A stretch of 64,000 bases of DNA from JAKAWQ01 sp963840545 (GTDB lineage Bacteria; Pseudomonadota; Alphaproteobacteria; Acetobacterales; Acetobacteraceae): the NCBI GenBank assembly GCA_963840545.1, contig CAWIZE010000002.1, positions 1,550,001 through 1,614,000 of the forward strand. The letters run 5' to 3'. Both the position numbers and the translations under genes were made by a program. Each line of letters begins with the position of its first letter. The first letter of the stretch is position 1. A model generated the notes under the pieces. That model saw only the letters and a program-made list of their open reading frames with translations. It was not told the origin of the DNA and did no database searches. Positions 9,216 to 17,302 of this stretch are shown one piece after another.

Positions 9216-9247
9216 GGGCCGGCACCCTGTCCAGAGGATGCCGGCCC
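9216..9247 (-). terminator. Hairpin between xoxF and xoxG
   Basis: A 9-bp perfect stem (GGGCCGGCA with TGCCGGCCC) with a 14-nt loop lies 32 bp after the xoxF stop codon. No T-run follows. It could stabilise the xoxF mRNA end or partly terminate, giving more XoxF than XoxG and XoxJ. Confidence 0.5.
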
Positions 9248-9278
9248 AGGCCCGGTTACGTTCGCGGCGCGTCGCTGC

Positions 9279-11111
9279 TCACGATCCGGGCAGCGCGAAC
9301 ACCGTAAGCTGGCCGCCGAGCGTCGTGTAGTCCTTCAGCGCGGCATAGCCGCCGACCGCGCCGAGACCGGCGTGCGGATCGGTCAGGCCCGCGGCGAGGC
9401 CGATTCCCGCCCAGCCGCCGACACCCGAGAGCACGGCGACATATTGCTTGCCGCCATGCATGTAGGTCATCACGTTGCCGATGATCCCCGAGGGCGTCTT
9501 GAAGCTGTAGAGGATCTTGCCGGTCTTGGCATCGACCGCGCGGATATAGCCCTTCAGCGTGCCGTAGAAGACCACGCCGCCGGCGGTGGCGAGCGCGCCG
9601 CCCCAGTCGGAGAACTGGTCGTGGATTCGCCAGGCGGTCTTGCCGGTCACCGGGTCGAAGGCGATGAAGCGGCCCATATAGCCGCCCGGCCCCGGATACA
9701 TCGAAAGCGTCGCCCCGACATAGGGCTGGCCCGCGGTGTAGGCCACCGGATAGGGCTCGTAGTCCATGCAGACATGGTTGGTCGGCACGTAGAAGAGGCC
9801 GGTCGCGGGATCGAACGCCGCCGGCTGCTCGTCCTTGGAGCCGAGCGCCGCCGGGCAGATCCCCGTATAGTTCACGTTCGCCCCGCGCGAGCCGGGGGCG
9901 AATTGCGCCACCACCGTCGGCCGCCCGTAATTCGGGCTCGACGGGTTCATCTCGACGCCGGTGGTCCAGTTCACCGCCGGATCGTATTTGTGCACGTCGA
10001 GCAGCGCGCCGGTGGCCCGGTTCAGCACATAGGCCAGGCCGTTGCGGTCGAAATGCACAAGTGTCGGGACTTGCTGGCCGTCGATCGTGAGGTTGGCCAG
10101 GATCATCTCGTTGACGCCGTCATAGTCCCACTGGTCGTGGGGCGTCATTTGATAGACCCATTTGGCGACGCCGGTATCCGGATCGCGGGCGAAGATGGTC
10201 ATCGACCATTTGTTGTCGCCCGGGCGCTGGACGGGGTTCCAGGTCGAGGGGTTGCCCGAGCCGTAATAGAGCAGGTTGAGCCTGGGATCGTAGGAATACC
10301 AGCCCCAGGTGTCCCCGCCGCCGATCTTCCACTCGTCGCCCTTCCAGGTCTTCAGGCTGGAATCGGCGCCGACCGGCTTGCCGAGCGACATGGTCGTGTT
10401 CGGATTGAACAGGATCTGGCTGTCCGGTCCCTCGGAATAGGCCTTCCAGAGGATCTTCCCGTCCGCGATGTTGAGCGCGGCGACGAAGCCGTTGACGCCG
10501 AACTCGCCGCCCGAGACGCCGACGATCACCTTGTCGCCGATCACCAGAGGCGCCTCGGTCCCGGTGGCGCCGTCCTTGTAGCTGGCGAGCGCGACCGTCC
10601 AGTCAACCTTGCCGGTCGCGGCATCGAGCGCCACCACGGTGTTGTCCGCCTGGTGGAGGATGATCTTCCCGTCGCCATAGGCGACCCCGCGGTTCACCGT
10701 GTCGCAGCACATCACCGGGATCACCTCGGGATTCTGCGTCGGCGTGTACTGCCACATGATGCGCTCGTCGTTGTTGAGGTCGAGCGCGAAGACGGTGTTC
10801 GGGAAAGGCGTGACAAGATACATCACGTTCCCGATCACCAGCGGCTGGCCCTCATGCCCGCGGAGCACGCCCGTGGAGAAGGTCCACGCCGGAACGAGCT
10901 GGCCCGCATTCGCAGCGGTGATCTGGTTGAGCGTCGAATACCGCGTCGATGCGTAATTGAGCGCCGGGATGGCCCAGTTGTCCGGATTCGCCGCCGCCTG
11001 CGCGAGCGGCATGCTTGCCGCGTTCTGGGCCTCAGCCGCCGGTCCTGCCAGCAGCACGCCCGCGAGCGCTCCCAGGGCCGCGCAGGCGAGCCATTTCCCC
11101 ATCCGCTTCAT
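9279..11111 (-). CDS. xoxF: XoxF, lanthanide-dependent PQQ methanol dehydrogenase
   Basis: This 610-residue periplasmic quinoprotein has a signal peptide ending AEA. It oxidises methanol, and in some homologues formaldehyde, using PQQ and passes electrons to cytochrome c. The vicinal disulphide is present in VMCCDTVNRG. The catalytic Asp329 stands in HDQWDYDGVNE, with the extra Asp331 two residues later. That second aspartate marks lanthanide-binding enzymes, whereas calcium MxaF has alanine there. The start at 11111 has a GGGGGAAG site. The frame stays open upstream, but that stretch has no signal peptide. No mxaI-like small subunit is seen. A sigma54 promoter lies about 200 bp upstream. Confidence 0.95.
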   Translation of the reverse strand: MKRMGKWLACAALGALAGVLLAGPAAEAQNAASMPLAQAAANPDNWAIPALNYASTRYSTLNQITAANAGQLVPAWTFSTGVLRGHEGQPLVIGNVMYLVTPFPNTVFALDLNNDERIMWQYTPTQNPEVIPVMCCDTVNRGVAYGDGKIILHQADNTVVALDAATGKVDWTVALASYKDGATGTEAPLVIGDKVIVGVSGGEFGVNGFVAALNIADGKILWKAYSEGPDSQILFNPNTTMSLGKPVGADSSLKTWKGDEWKIGGGDTWGWYSYDPRLNLLYYGSGNPSTWNPVQRPGDNKWSMTIFARDPDTGVAKWVYQMTPHDQWDYDGVNEMILANLTIDGQQVPTLVHFDRNGLAYVLNRATGALLDVHKYDPAVNWTTGVEMNPSSPNYGRPTVVAQFAPGSRGANVNYTGICPAALGSKDEQPAAFDPATGLFYVPTNHVCMDYEPYPVAYTAGQPYVGATLSMYPGPGGYMGRFIAFDPVTGKTAWRIHDQFSDWGGALATAGGVVFYGTLKGYIRAVDAKTGKILYSFKTPSGIIGNVMTYMHGGKQYVAVLSGVGGWAGIGLAAGLTDPHAGLGAVGGYAALKDYTTLGGQLTVFALPGS

Positions 11112-11316
11112 CTCGCTTCCCCCCTTCGAGCCATGCTCGGGCTCTCCATTCGGATTTTGCCGGAAAACGTCAGGCTGACGATGCAGGCGATGCCGCTTCA
11201 CCCGCGCGGTCCCTAATCCATCGGTCGATCCATCGGCCGCCTCCGCCGCGGTGGCTTGCGCACCTTCGTCCGACCCATCCCGAAGGCGGTCGGGAGAGAC
11301 CGTGTCGCCGAACGTC

Positions 11317-11334
11317 AAGCAAACGCCATGCCAA
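11317..11334 (-). promoter_or_regulatory. sigma54 (-24/-12) promoter for xoxF
   Basis: On the minus strand the sequence is TTGGCATGGCGTTTGCTT. GG and GC are ten bases apart, and both boxes fit TTGGCA and TTGC. Transcription would begin near 11305, giving a leader of about 195 nt before the xoxF ATG. The 407-bp gap 11112-11518 holds this promoter, the dyad at 11420-11456 and no gene that I can support. Confidence 0.78.
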
Positions 11335-11419
11335 TGCCCGAGCAGCGTCGGTCTCTGCGGGATTTCAGGAGGATGCAGGCTCGCAGGCCGCATGCCGCCC
11401 GCAGGGCCGCATCAAAGCC

Positions 11420-11456
11420 GTGACAGCCCGGCCGGAGAAAGGGGACAGTCTGTCAC
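11420..11456. promoter_or_regulatory. Candidate activator dyad upstream of the xoxF promoter
   Basis: GTGACA (11420-11425) is followed by GGGACA-GTC-TGTCAC (11442-11456), in the same order and spacing as at 5494-5529. It lies about 110 bp upstream of the -24 box. Between the two half-site groups, both copies have a GCCGgaaAgG-like stretch. Confidence 0.6.
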
Positions 11457-11518
11457 GCTGCGGAGACGACGCGGCGGCAAAAGGATCGCTCCCATAAGGA
11501 TCGCCCGATTTGGGACGC

Positions 11519-11914
11519 TCAAAAGCAGCGCACCTCGCCCTCGGCCTCGGCCTCGCGCAGCCGGCGGACGATCTGCTTCGCGGCCGCCGTCTGGAATTCC
11601 GCGGCGAGGACGCTCTTTTCCTGCTGCATCCGGAGCACGGTCTCGGCCGAGACATACTCGTTGTACGGCAGGATCGAGGCGACCACGTCGATGGCGCAGG
11701 AACAGCGGTCGAGCGCATCGTGGGTCTCGCCGTTCACGGCCATGCAGCCGAACACATAGTCCGCGCGCGCCGAGGTCGGGTAGTCGTTGACGCTGTTGCC
11801 CATGGGGCCGGCCGTGGGGCCGGCCGTGGCGTCCCCCCGGCTGCCGCCGCCGGACGCGGCGGCGAAGGCGGACAAGGGCAGGGCGAGCAATATGAGCGCG
11901 AGCAGCCTTCCCAT
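11519..11914 (-). CDS. Small exported protein of unknown function next to xoxF
   Basis: This 131-residue protein has a clear signal peptide (MGRLLALILLALPLSAFAAA). A short low-complexity Gly/Thr/Pro stretch from a 12-bp duplication follows, then a compact domain with GCMAVNGE and DRCSCAID. Three cysteines suggest a disulphide or metal site. The rest is charged and helical. I do not recognise a named family. It lies upstream of xoxF on the same strand, but the xoxF promoter is between them, so it is at most partly co-transcribed. A periplasmic role in quinoprotein metabolism is inferred from position only. Confidence 0.75.
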   Translation of the reverse strand: MGRLLALILLALPLSAFAAASGGGSRGDATAGPTAGPMGNSVNDYPTSARADYVFGCMAVNGETHDALDRCSCAIDVVASILPYNEYVSAETVLRMQQEKSVLAAEFQTAAAKQIVRRLREAEAEGEVRCF

Positions 11915-12155
11915 TGTTTCCTCCACCCACTGTTTTCCCCAACCGTCTCCGCGATCTTCGGATGGGCGCGGTTCCCGAGGTGTGACGCGCCGGTCCGCGC
12001 AGCCGCGGCTCGCGGCCGCATCTTGCAACTGCGCAAGCGCGGGCGAAAGATATGGCGTCAAGGGTGGAGCGGGCGAAGCCTGCACCGCGGGCGCTGCAAG
12101 CGGCTTGGCGCGTGCGCCCAAGGAGAAGCGCCCAAGGGAGAGGGGATAGATTGCC

Positions 12156-13157
12156 GTGCCGGCCTCGGACTCCTCGCCACCATTGTTGCGTCGCACCATC
12201 CTCGCTGCGGGCGGCGCGCTCGTCCCGGTCCTCGCCGGCGCAGGCCCTTCGCTGCCCGCGGTGCGGCTCGGCGTCCTCGCTTTCGGCACCGTCCAATGGG
12301 TCGCGAGCGTGATCCGGAGCCACGGCCTCGATCGCGCCCACGGCTTCACCCTCGCCATAGAACCGCTCGCCAACAACGACAGCGCCAAGGTGGCGCTGCT
12401 CGGCGGCGCGGTCGATATCATCGTCTCGGATTGGTTGTTCGTCGGCGCCGAGCGCGTGCATGGGCTCGGCCTCAGCTTCGCGCCGTTCTCCTCCGCCGCC
12501 GGCGCGATCGTGGTCGGCCGCAATGCCCCCGTGCGCACGCTTAAGGGTCTCGCCCATCGCCGTCTCGGCGTCGCCGGCGGGCCTTACGACAAGTCCTGGT
12601 TGATCGTGCGCGCCGCGGCCGAGCGGCAGGACGGGATCGATCTCGCGCGTGCGGCAGACATCGTCTATGCCGCGCCGCCGCTCCTCAGCGCCCAGCTCGC
12701 CGAGGGCGGGCTCGACGCCGTGCTGACCTACTGGAATTTTGCCGCCGCACTCGAGCTCGCCGGATTCCGCCCGCTGCTCCGCGTCTCAGCCGCCGCCGAG
12801 GCGCTCGGCCTGCCGGCCAATCCTCCCCTCATCGGCTATGTCTTCCGCGAGTCGTGGGCGGAGAAGAACGCCGCGTCGATCGGCGGATTCCTCGCCGCGA
12901 GCGCAGCCGCCGAGGATGTCCTCGCCGATTCGGACGCCGCCTGGGACGCGATCCGCCCGCTCATGCACGCCGCCGACGACCGTCTCTTCGCGCGGCTCAA
13001 GGCGGGCTTCCGCGCCGGCATCGTGCGGGCGAGCCCGGCCGCGGAGGAAGCGGCGGCGAACCGCCTTTTCGCCATTCTCCACGCCGTCGGCGGGGCGGCG
13101 GCCACCGGCGGGCTCGCGCGCCTGCCTGCCGGCGTGTTCTGGGCCGCCCCATCTTGA
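12156..13157 (+). CDS. ABC transporter substrate-binding protein, SsuA/TauA/NMT1-like
   Basis: This 333-residue protein has an N-terminal export signal (RRTILAAGGALVPVLAGAG). Its binding-protein fold resembles sulfonate/nitrate/thiamine-precursor receptors: LAFGTVQW near the start, VALLGGAVDIIVSDW, and GGLDAVLTYWNFAA. The GTG start at 12156 follows GGGAGAGGGG. It heads a three-gene transporter with the permease at 13205 and ATPase at 13938. The substrate is not evident. Its place between xoxF and the lut-like cassette suggests a ligand connected to alcohol oxidation, but that is inference. Confidence 0.82.
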   Translation: MPASDSSPPLLRRTILAAGGALVPVLAGAGPSLPAVRLGVLAFGTVQWVASVIRSHGLDRAHGFTLAIEPLANNDSAKVALLGGAVDIIVSDWLFVGAERVHGLGLSFAPFSSAAGAIVVGRNAPVRTLKGLAHRRLGVAGGPYDKSWLIVRAAAERQDGIDLARAADIVYAAPPLLSAQLAEGGLDAVLTYWNFAAALELAGFRPLLRVSAAAEALGLPANPPLIGYVFRESWAEKNAASIGGFLAASAAAEDVLADSDAAWDAIRPLMHAADDRLFARLKAGFRAGIVRASPAAEEAAANRLFAILHAVGGAAATGGLARLPAGVFWAAPS

Positions 13158-13198
13158 TCAGGCGCCCATCTTGATCAGGCACCCATCTTGATCCGGTA
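13148..13198. repeat. Three 17-bp tandem units between two ABC genes
   Basis: CCCATCTTGATCAGGCG and two near-identical copies span the end of the binding-protein gene and the short gap to the permease. The first copy carries the stop codon of the binding-protein gene. Outside the coding part the unit length is not a multiple of three. Confidence 0.88.
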
Positions 13199-13204
13199 CG
13201 CGTC

Positions 13205-13954
13205 ATGATCAGCCGCTCCGGGCGGCTGCGCGCGCTCTCGCTCGCCGCCTTCGTCCTCCTCTGGTGGGCGGCGGCGCTGATCGCGCGCAACCAGGCGCTC
13301 CTGCCGGCGCCGCCCGCGGTTCTCGCCTTCGCCTGGCAGGCCACGCTCTCGGGAGCGATGCCGCGCAACATCGCCATCACCACCCTGCGCGTCGCCGCCG
13401 CCTTCGCGATCTCGATGCTCGCCGGCAGCGCCATCGGCTATGTCGCCGGCCGCTCGCCGCGGGCGGACACGTTGATCGACCCCTGGCTCGTCATCCTGCT
13501 CAATCTTCCCGTCCTGGTCGTCGTCGTCCTCTGCTACATCTGGATCGGCCTCAACGATGTCGCGGCGGTGCTCGCCGTCGCCCTGGTCAAGGTGCCGACG
13601 GTGATGGTGACGGTGCGCGAAGGCGCCCGCGCGCTCGATCCCGGCTTCGACGAGCTGGCGAGCGTCTATCGCCTGCCCTGGCGCGCGCGGGCGCGCCGCA
13701 TCGTTGTCCCGCAGCTCGCGCCCTACCTCGCCGCGGCCGGCCGCAGCGGCCTCTCGATCACCTGGAAGATCGTGCTGATCGTCGAGCTGCTCGGCCGTCC
13801 GAATGGCGTCGGCTTCGCGCTCGACGAGCTCTTCCAGACCTTCGACGTCGCCGGGATCCTCGCCTATGGCTTCGCCTTCGCGGTCCTCATGCTGCTGGTC
13901 GAGGGTCTTCTCCTGAGGCCCTGGGAGCGCCACGCCAATGCCTGGCGGCGCTAA
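13205..13954 (+). CDS. ABC transporter permease, SsuC/TauC-like
   Basis: This 249-residue inner-membrane protein has about six hydrophobic segments and the binding-protein-dependent permease loop around EGARALDPGFDELASVYRLP, where the ATPase docks. It resembles the SsuC/TauC/NrtB group. The ATG at 13205 begins 47 bases after the preceding gene. The stop codon TAA falls inside the 15-bp repeat shared with the start of the ATPase gene, and the two genes overlap by 17 bases. Confidence 0.85.
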   Translation: MISRSGRLRALSLAAFVLLWWAAALIARNQALLPAPPAVLAFAWQATLSGAMPRNIAITTLRVAAAFAISMLAGSAIGYVAGRSPRADTLIDPWLVILLNLPVLVVVVLCYIWIGLNDVAAVLAVALVKVPTVMVTVREGARALDPGFDELASVYRLPWRARARRIVVPQLAPYLAAAGRSGLSITWKIVLIVELLGRPNGVGFALDELFQTFDVAGILAYGFAFAVLMLLVEGLLLRPWERHANAWRR

Positions 13955-14813
13955 GGTGGGCGGCGCTAAGATGGGCGGCGCTAAGATGGGCGGCGCTAAG
14001 ATGGGCGGCGCCGGGCTCGTCGTCCGCATCGCCGCGAAATCCTACGCGACCCAGGCCGGCGGCCGCCGCGAGGTGCTGCGCGAGGTCTCCTTCGCAGGCA
14101 GCGGCGGAGAAATCATCGCGCTGCTCGCGCCCTCGGGCGCCGGCAAGACCACCGTGCTCCGCATCGTGCTCGGCCTCGATCGCGACTTCATGGGCGAGGT
14201 GCGCCGCCCGCCAGGCCGGCTCGGCGTGATGTTCCAGGAGCCGCGCCTGCTGCCCTGGCTCACGGTCGCGGCCAATCTCCGGCTGGTTGGCGGAATCGGG
14301 GCCGGCGGCGATACCCGGGAAATCACTGCCCGGGAAATCGCCGACCGGGAAATCACCGAGCATGAAATCACCGAGCATGAAATCACCGCTCGGCTCGCCG
14401 AGGTCGGGCTCGCCGGCACCGAGACCCTCCATCCGAAGGCGCTCTCGCTCGGCATGGCGCGGCGGGTCGCGCTCGTGCGCGCGCTCCTCGGTCGGCCCGC
14501 CATGCTGGTGCTCGACGAGCCGTTCGCCTCGCTCGATCCGAAATCGGCGGCGAGCCTCGCCGGCCTCCTGGTGCAGGCCGCGCGCCGCGACGGCACGCTG
14601 GTGCTGCTTGCGACGCACGATCTCGACCAGGTGCTCGGGTTCGCCGACCGCCTGCTCCTGCTCGCGGGCAAGCCGGCGCGGCTCGCCGCCGATTGCCCGA
14701 CCCGCGCCGCGGAGCGGCCCGCCAACGCGCCCCTGGTCCCAAGCCTCAAGGAGAAGCTTCTGATCCGCTTTCCCTTTTTGAGCGCCGCGCCGGCCGCCGA
14801 AGGCGCGCCGTAA
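13938..14813 (+). CDS. ABC transporter ATP-binding protein, SsuB/TauB-like
   Basis: This 291-residue ATPase shows Walker A APSGAGKTT, Q-loop MFQEPRLLPWLTV, Walker B MLVLDEPFASLD and switch ATHDLDQ. The ABC signature is unusual, LSLGMARR in place of LSGGQ. Two repeat-derived insertions are present. The N-terminus has four AKMGG-like units from 15-bp repeats, three of which add in-frame ATG codons at 13971, 13986 and 14001. A REIT(A/E) repeat of about 25 residues (14319-14393) sits between Q-loop and signature. The true start could be any of several ATGs. Confidence 0.85.
   Translation: MPGGAKVGGAKMGGAKMGGAKMGGAGLVVRIAAKSYATQAGGRREVLREVSFAGSGGEIIALLAPSGAGKTTVLRIVLGLDRDFMGEVRRPPGRLGVMFQEPRLLPWLTVAANLRLVGGIGAGGDTREITAREIADREITEHEITEHEITARLAEVGLAGTETLHPKALSLGMARRVALVRALLGRPAMLVLDEPFASLDPKSAASLAGLLVQAARRDGTLVLLATHDLDQVLGFADRLLLLAGKPARLAADCPTRAAERPANAPLVPSLKEKLLIRFPFLSAAPAAEGAP
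13950..14009. repeat. Four 15-bp tandem units across a permease stop and an ATPase start
   Basis: GCTAAGATGGGCGGC is repeated four times (the first with one change). It creates AKMGG in the ATPase frame and multiplies possible start codons. The permease stop TAA is inside the first unit. Confidence 0.9.
14319..14393. repeat. Five degenerate 15-bp units inside the ABC ATPase gene
   Basis: Units of the type GAAATCACCGAGCAT encode REIT, REIA, HEIT repeats. They keep the frame and lie on the surface region between the Q-loop and the signature motif. Confidence 0.85.
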
Positions 14814-14952
14814 TGCGTCCGATGAAAGCAGGCGATGGCGGCCATCGACGCAGCGCCGCGGGGCGTCGCTTGCGCCGCGCGCGATTTTGCTCTTCGATGG
14901 GGAAAAATCTGGCGGGGAAGCCCCCGCCCGGAGCCGGGGGGAAGTCGAGCCG

Positions 14953-16236
14953 ATGATGCCGACAGGGCTGCCTCCAAAGGAATCTACGGGAAAAGCGCTG
15001 GTTCCGGGCAGGCGTGCCGTGCTCGGCGCGTTCGCGGTCGCCGTCGGCAGCGGGCTGGCGCGGCCGGCGGCCGCACAAGGGGCACCCGCCGGGTCCACGC
15101 CGACAGTGACGATCGGCTACGTGCACTGGCAGCGCGGCGTCGAGACGATCTCGCTCATCTTCACGCCCGCGCCGGACAATGGCCGCGCCGGCGCCGAGGT
15201 CGGGATCGCCGACAACAACACCACGGGGCACTTCCTCAACCAGAATTTTTCCCTCGCCACCGTCGAGGTCCCCACGAACGACGATCCGGTGGCGGCGCTC
15301 GATACGCTGATCGCCAGGGGAATCCGCCTCGTCGTCACCGATCGCCCGGCGGCCGACGTGCTCAGGCTCGCGGAGGCCGGCGCGGCGCACGGCGTCACCA
15401 TCTTCAATGCCGGCGCGGCCGAGGATTCGCTCCGCGAGGAGGATTGCCGCGCCAACGTCATCCACACCGCGCCGAGCAACGCGATGCTCGCCGATGCGCT
15501 GGCGCAGTACCTGATCTGGAAGCGCTGGCCGCGCTGGTTCCTCGCCTACGGCATGGAGCCCGACGACCTGCTGCTCGCCGATGCCTATCGCCGCGCCGCG
15601 AAGATCTTCGGCGCCCGCATCGTCGCCGACCGGCAATACAAGGGCAAGGCGGGCTCGCGCGAGACCGACAGCGGCCTGATCGAGCTGCAGCAGCAGCTCC
15701 CGGTGTTCAGCCAGAACGCGCCCGATTACGACGTGATGGTCTGCGCCGATCGACACTCGGTCTTCGCGGGCTACATGCCGTACCGCACCTGGGATGCGCG
15801 GCCGGTGGCCGGCTCCGCGGGGCTGATCCCGACGAGCTGGGACCCGAACAGCACGGAGTTCGGCGGCAAGCAGATGCAGGACCGCTTCGCGGCCTACGCC
15901 CACCGCTTCATGACCGCGCTCGACATGAACGCCTGGGTCGCGGTCAGGATGATCGGCACCGCGGCGAGCTATGCCCAGTCGCTCGATCCCGACAAGATCA
16001 TGGCCTATATGCGCGGCGCGGACTTCCAGCTCGGCGCCTATCGCGGCCTCAGCCTCTCGGTCAGGGAGTGGAACGGCCAGGTGCGCCAGGCGATCCTGCT
16101 CTCCGATTCCGGCCGCACGGTGGTCTCGATGTCGCCGCAGCCGGGATTCCTCCACCAGTTCACCGTTCTCGACACGCTCGGCACCGACAAGCCGGAAACC
16201 CGCTGCAAGCGGCCCGCGGCAGCCCAGAAAACCTAG
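14953..16236 (+). CDS. lutA: PQQ-associated ABC substrate-binding protein (LutA-like)
   Basis: This 427-residue type I periplasmic-binding-fold protein belongs to the family found with PQQ alcohol dehydrogenases and with the lut lanthanide-uptake genes of Methylobacterium. Features are a twin-arginine-like signal (GRRAVLGAFAVAVGSG...AAAQ), TIGYVHWQRG at the mature start, GIADNNTTGHF, and YDVMVCADRHSVFAGY. ATGs at 14953 and 14956 are both possible. In-frame sequence upstream lacks a signal peptide. It ends within a 14-bp tandem repeat. A role in binding lanthanide or a lanthanide complex is inferred from homologous loci. Confidence 0.82.
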   Translation: MMPTGLPPKESTGKALVPGRRAVLGAFAVAVGSGLARPAAAQGAPAGSTPTVTIGYVHWQRGVETISLIFTPAPDNGRAGAEVGIADNNTTGHFLNQNFSLATVEVPTNDDPVAALDTLIARGIRLVVTDRPAADVLRLAEAGAAHGVTIFNAGAAEDSLREEDCRANVIHTAPSNAMLADALAQYLIWKRWPRWFLAYGMEPDDLLLADAYRRAAKIFGARIVADRQYKGKAGSRETDSGLIELQQQLPVFSQNAPDYDVMVCADRHSVFAGYMPYRTWDARPVAGSAGLIPTSWDPNSTEFGGKQMQDRFAAYAHRFMTALDMNAWVAVRMIGTAASYAQSLDPDKIMAYMRGADFQLGAYRGLSLSVREWNGQVRQAILLSDSGRTVVSMSPQPGFLHQFTVLDTLGTDKPETRCKRPAAAQKT

Positions 16237-16276
16237 CCCAGAAAACCTAGCCCAGAAAACCTAGCCCAGAAAACCT
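16223..16276. repeat. 14-bp tandem repeat (3.9 copies) at the lutA-like 3' end
   Basis: CCCAGAAAACCTAG is repeated. The first unit contains the TAG stop of the upstream gene, and the last runs into GAGGAGG, the ribosome-binding site of the next gene. Confidence 0.92.
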
Positions 16277-16288
16277 GAGGAGGCGGCC

Positions 16289-17302
16289 ATGCGCTACGCA
16301 TTCGCGCTCGGATTGATCCTGGCGCTCTTCGCGAGCTCGCCGGCGCGGGCCACCATGGCCTACGCCTCGAACGAGAAGGACAACACCGTCAGCGTCATCG
16401 ATCTTTCGACGATGAAGGTGGTGAGGACCGTGCCGACCGGCCAGCGGCCGCGCGGCATGGCGCTGACCAGCGACGGCGGACGGCTCCTCGTCTGCCTCGG
16501 CGATTCGAACCGCATCGACATCTACGACACGAAAACCTGGAAGATCGTGGGCTCGATCGATACGCCGGATCCCGAATACGCCGCGCTGCGCGAGCCGGGC
16601 GACAATCCGCTCTACGTCTCCAACGAGAACAATGCTCTGGTAACGGTGTGGAACATCGACACCCAGAAGATGCTGGTGCAGACGCCAACCGGGGTCGAGC
16701 CCGAGGGCATGGCGGTGAGCCCCGACGGGCAGCTCATCGTCAACACCACCGAAACCACGAGCATGGCGCAATTCTTCTCGTACAGCACCGGGAAGAACAT
16801 CGCCAACGTGCTGGTCCCGCCGCGGCCGCGCTGGGCCGCCTTCACCCATGACGGCAGCGAGGTCTGGGTCTCCTCGGAGCTCGGCGGCACGGTGACGGTG
16901 ATCGACGCCAAGACCTTCAAGGTCCTCGACACCCTGCATTTCACCATTCCCGGCCTGCGCAGCACCTTCATCCAGCCGGTCGGCATCAACATCACGCGTG
17001 ACGACAAGCTCGCCTTCGTCGCCCTCGGTCCCGCCAACCGCGTCGCGGTGGTGAGCGTGCCCGAGCACAAGGTGCTGTCCTATGTCTCGACCGGGAAGTC
17101 GGTCTACGACCCGACGGTCAAGAAATACCTCCTCGTCGGCCAGCGGCCCTGGCACATGGAATTCACGCCGGACGAGAAATACCTTCTGACCGCCAACGGG
17201 CTTTCGAACGACATCTCGGTGATCCGGGTCTCGGATCTCAAGGTGATCAACACCATCCCGGTCGGGCAGCAGCCATGGATGGTCCTGATATCGCCGCACT
17301 GA
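16289..17302 (+). CDS. lutD: Periplasmic beta-propeller protein of the PQQ/lanthanide ABC cassette (LutD-like)
   Basis: This 337-residue protein has a cleavable signal (ending ARA) and about six YVTN-type propeller blades (YASNEKDNTVSVID, LYVSNENNALVTVW, EVWVSSELGGTVTVID, LLTANGLSNDISVIR). Its family is described as a PQQ-catabolism-associated beta-propeller. The Methylobacterium homologue LutD is reported to bind lanthanides. A strong GAGGAGG precedes the ATG. The 3' end overlaps the ABC ATPase gene by 28 bases, showing one operon. Confidence 0.85.
   Translation: MRYAFALGLILALFASSPARATMAYASNEKDNTVSVIDLSTMKVVRTVPTGQRPRGMALTSDGGRLLVCLGDSNRIDIYDTKTWKIVGSIDTPDPEYAALREPGDNPLYVSNENNALVTVWNIDTQKMLVQTPTGVEPEGMAVSPDGQLIVNTTETTSMAQFFSYSTGKNIANVLVPPRPRWAAFTHDGSEVWVSSELGGTVTVIDAKTFKVLDTLHFTIPGLRSTFIQPVGINITRDDKLAFVALGPANRVAVVSVPEHKVLSYVSTGKSVYDPTVKKYLLVGQRPWHMEFTPDEKYLLTANGLSNDISVIRVSDLKVINTIPVGQQPWMVLISPH

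Noticed and set aside
8568..11216. Plus-strand ORF of 882 codons opposite xoxG and xoxF
   Set aside because: Antisense shadow with biased composition; the minus strand encodes clear XoxF and XoxG.
12022..12036. CTTGC-N5-GCAAG dyad upstream of the SsuA-like gene
   Set aside because: It is short, has no associated promoter, and is not repeated at other controlled genes.
13950..14009. Possible CRISPR array from tandem units
   Set aside because: Units are directly adjacent with no spacers and lie in coding DNA; the other tandem repeats in the window are the same kind.
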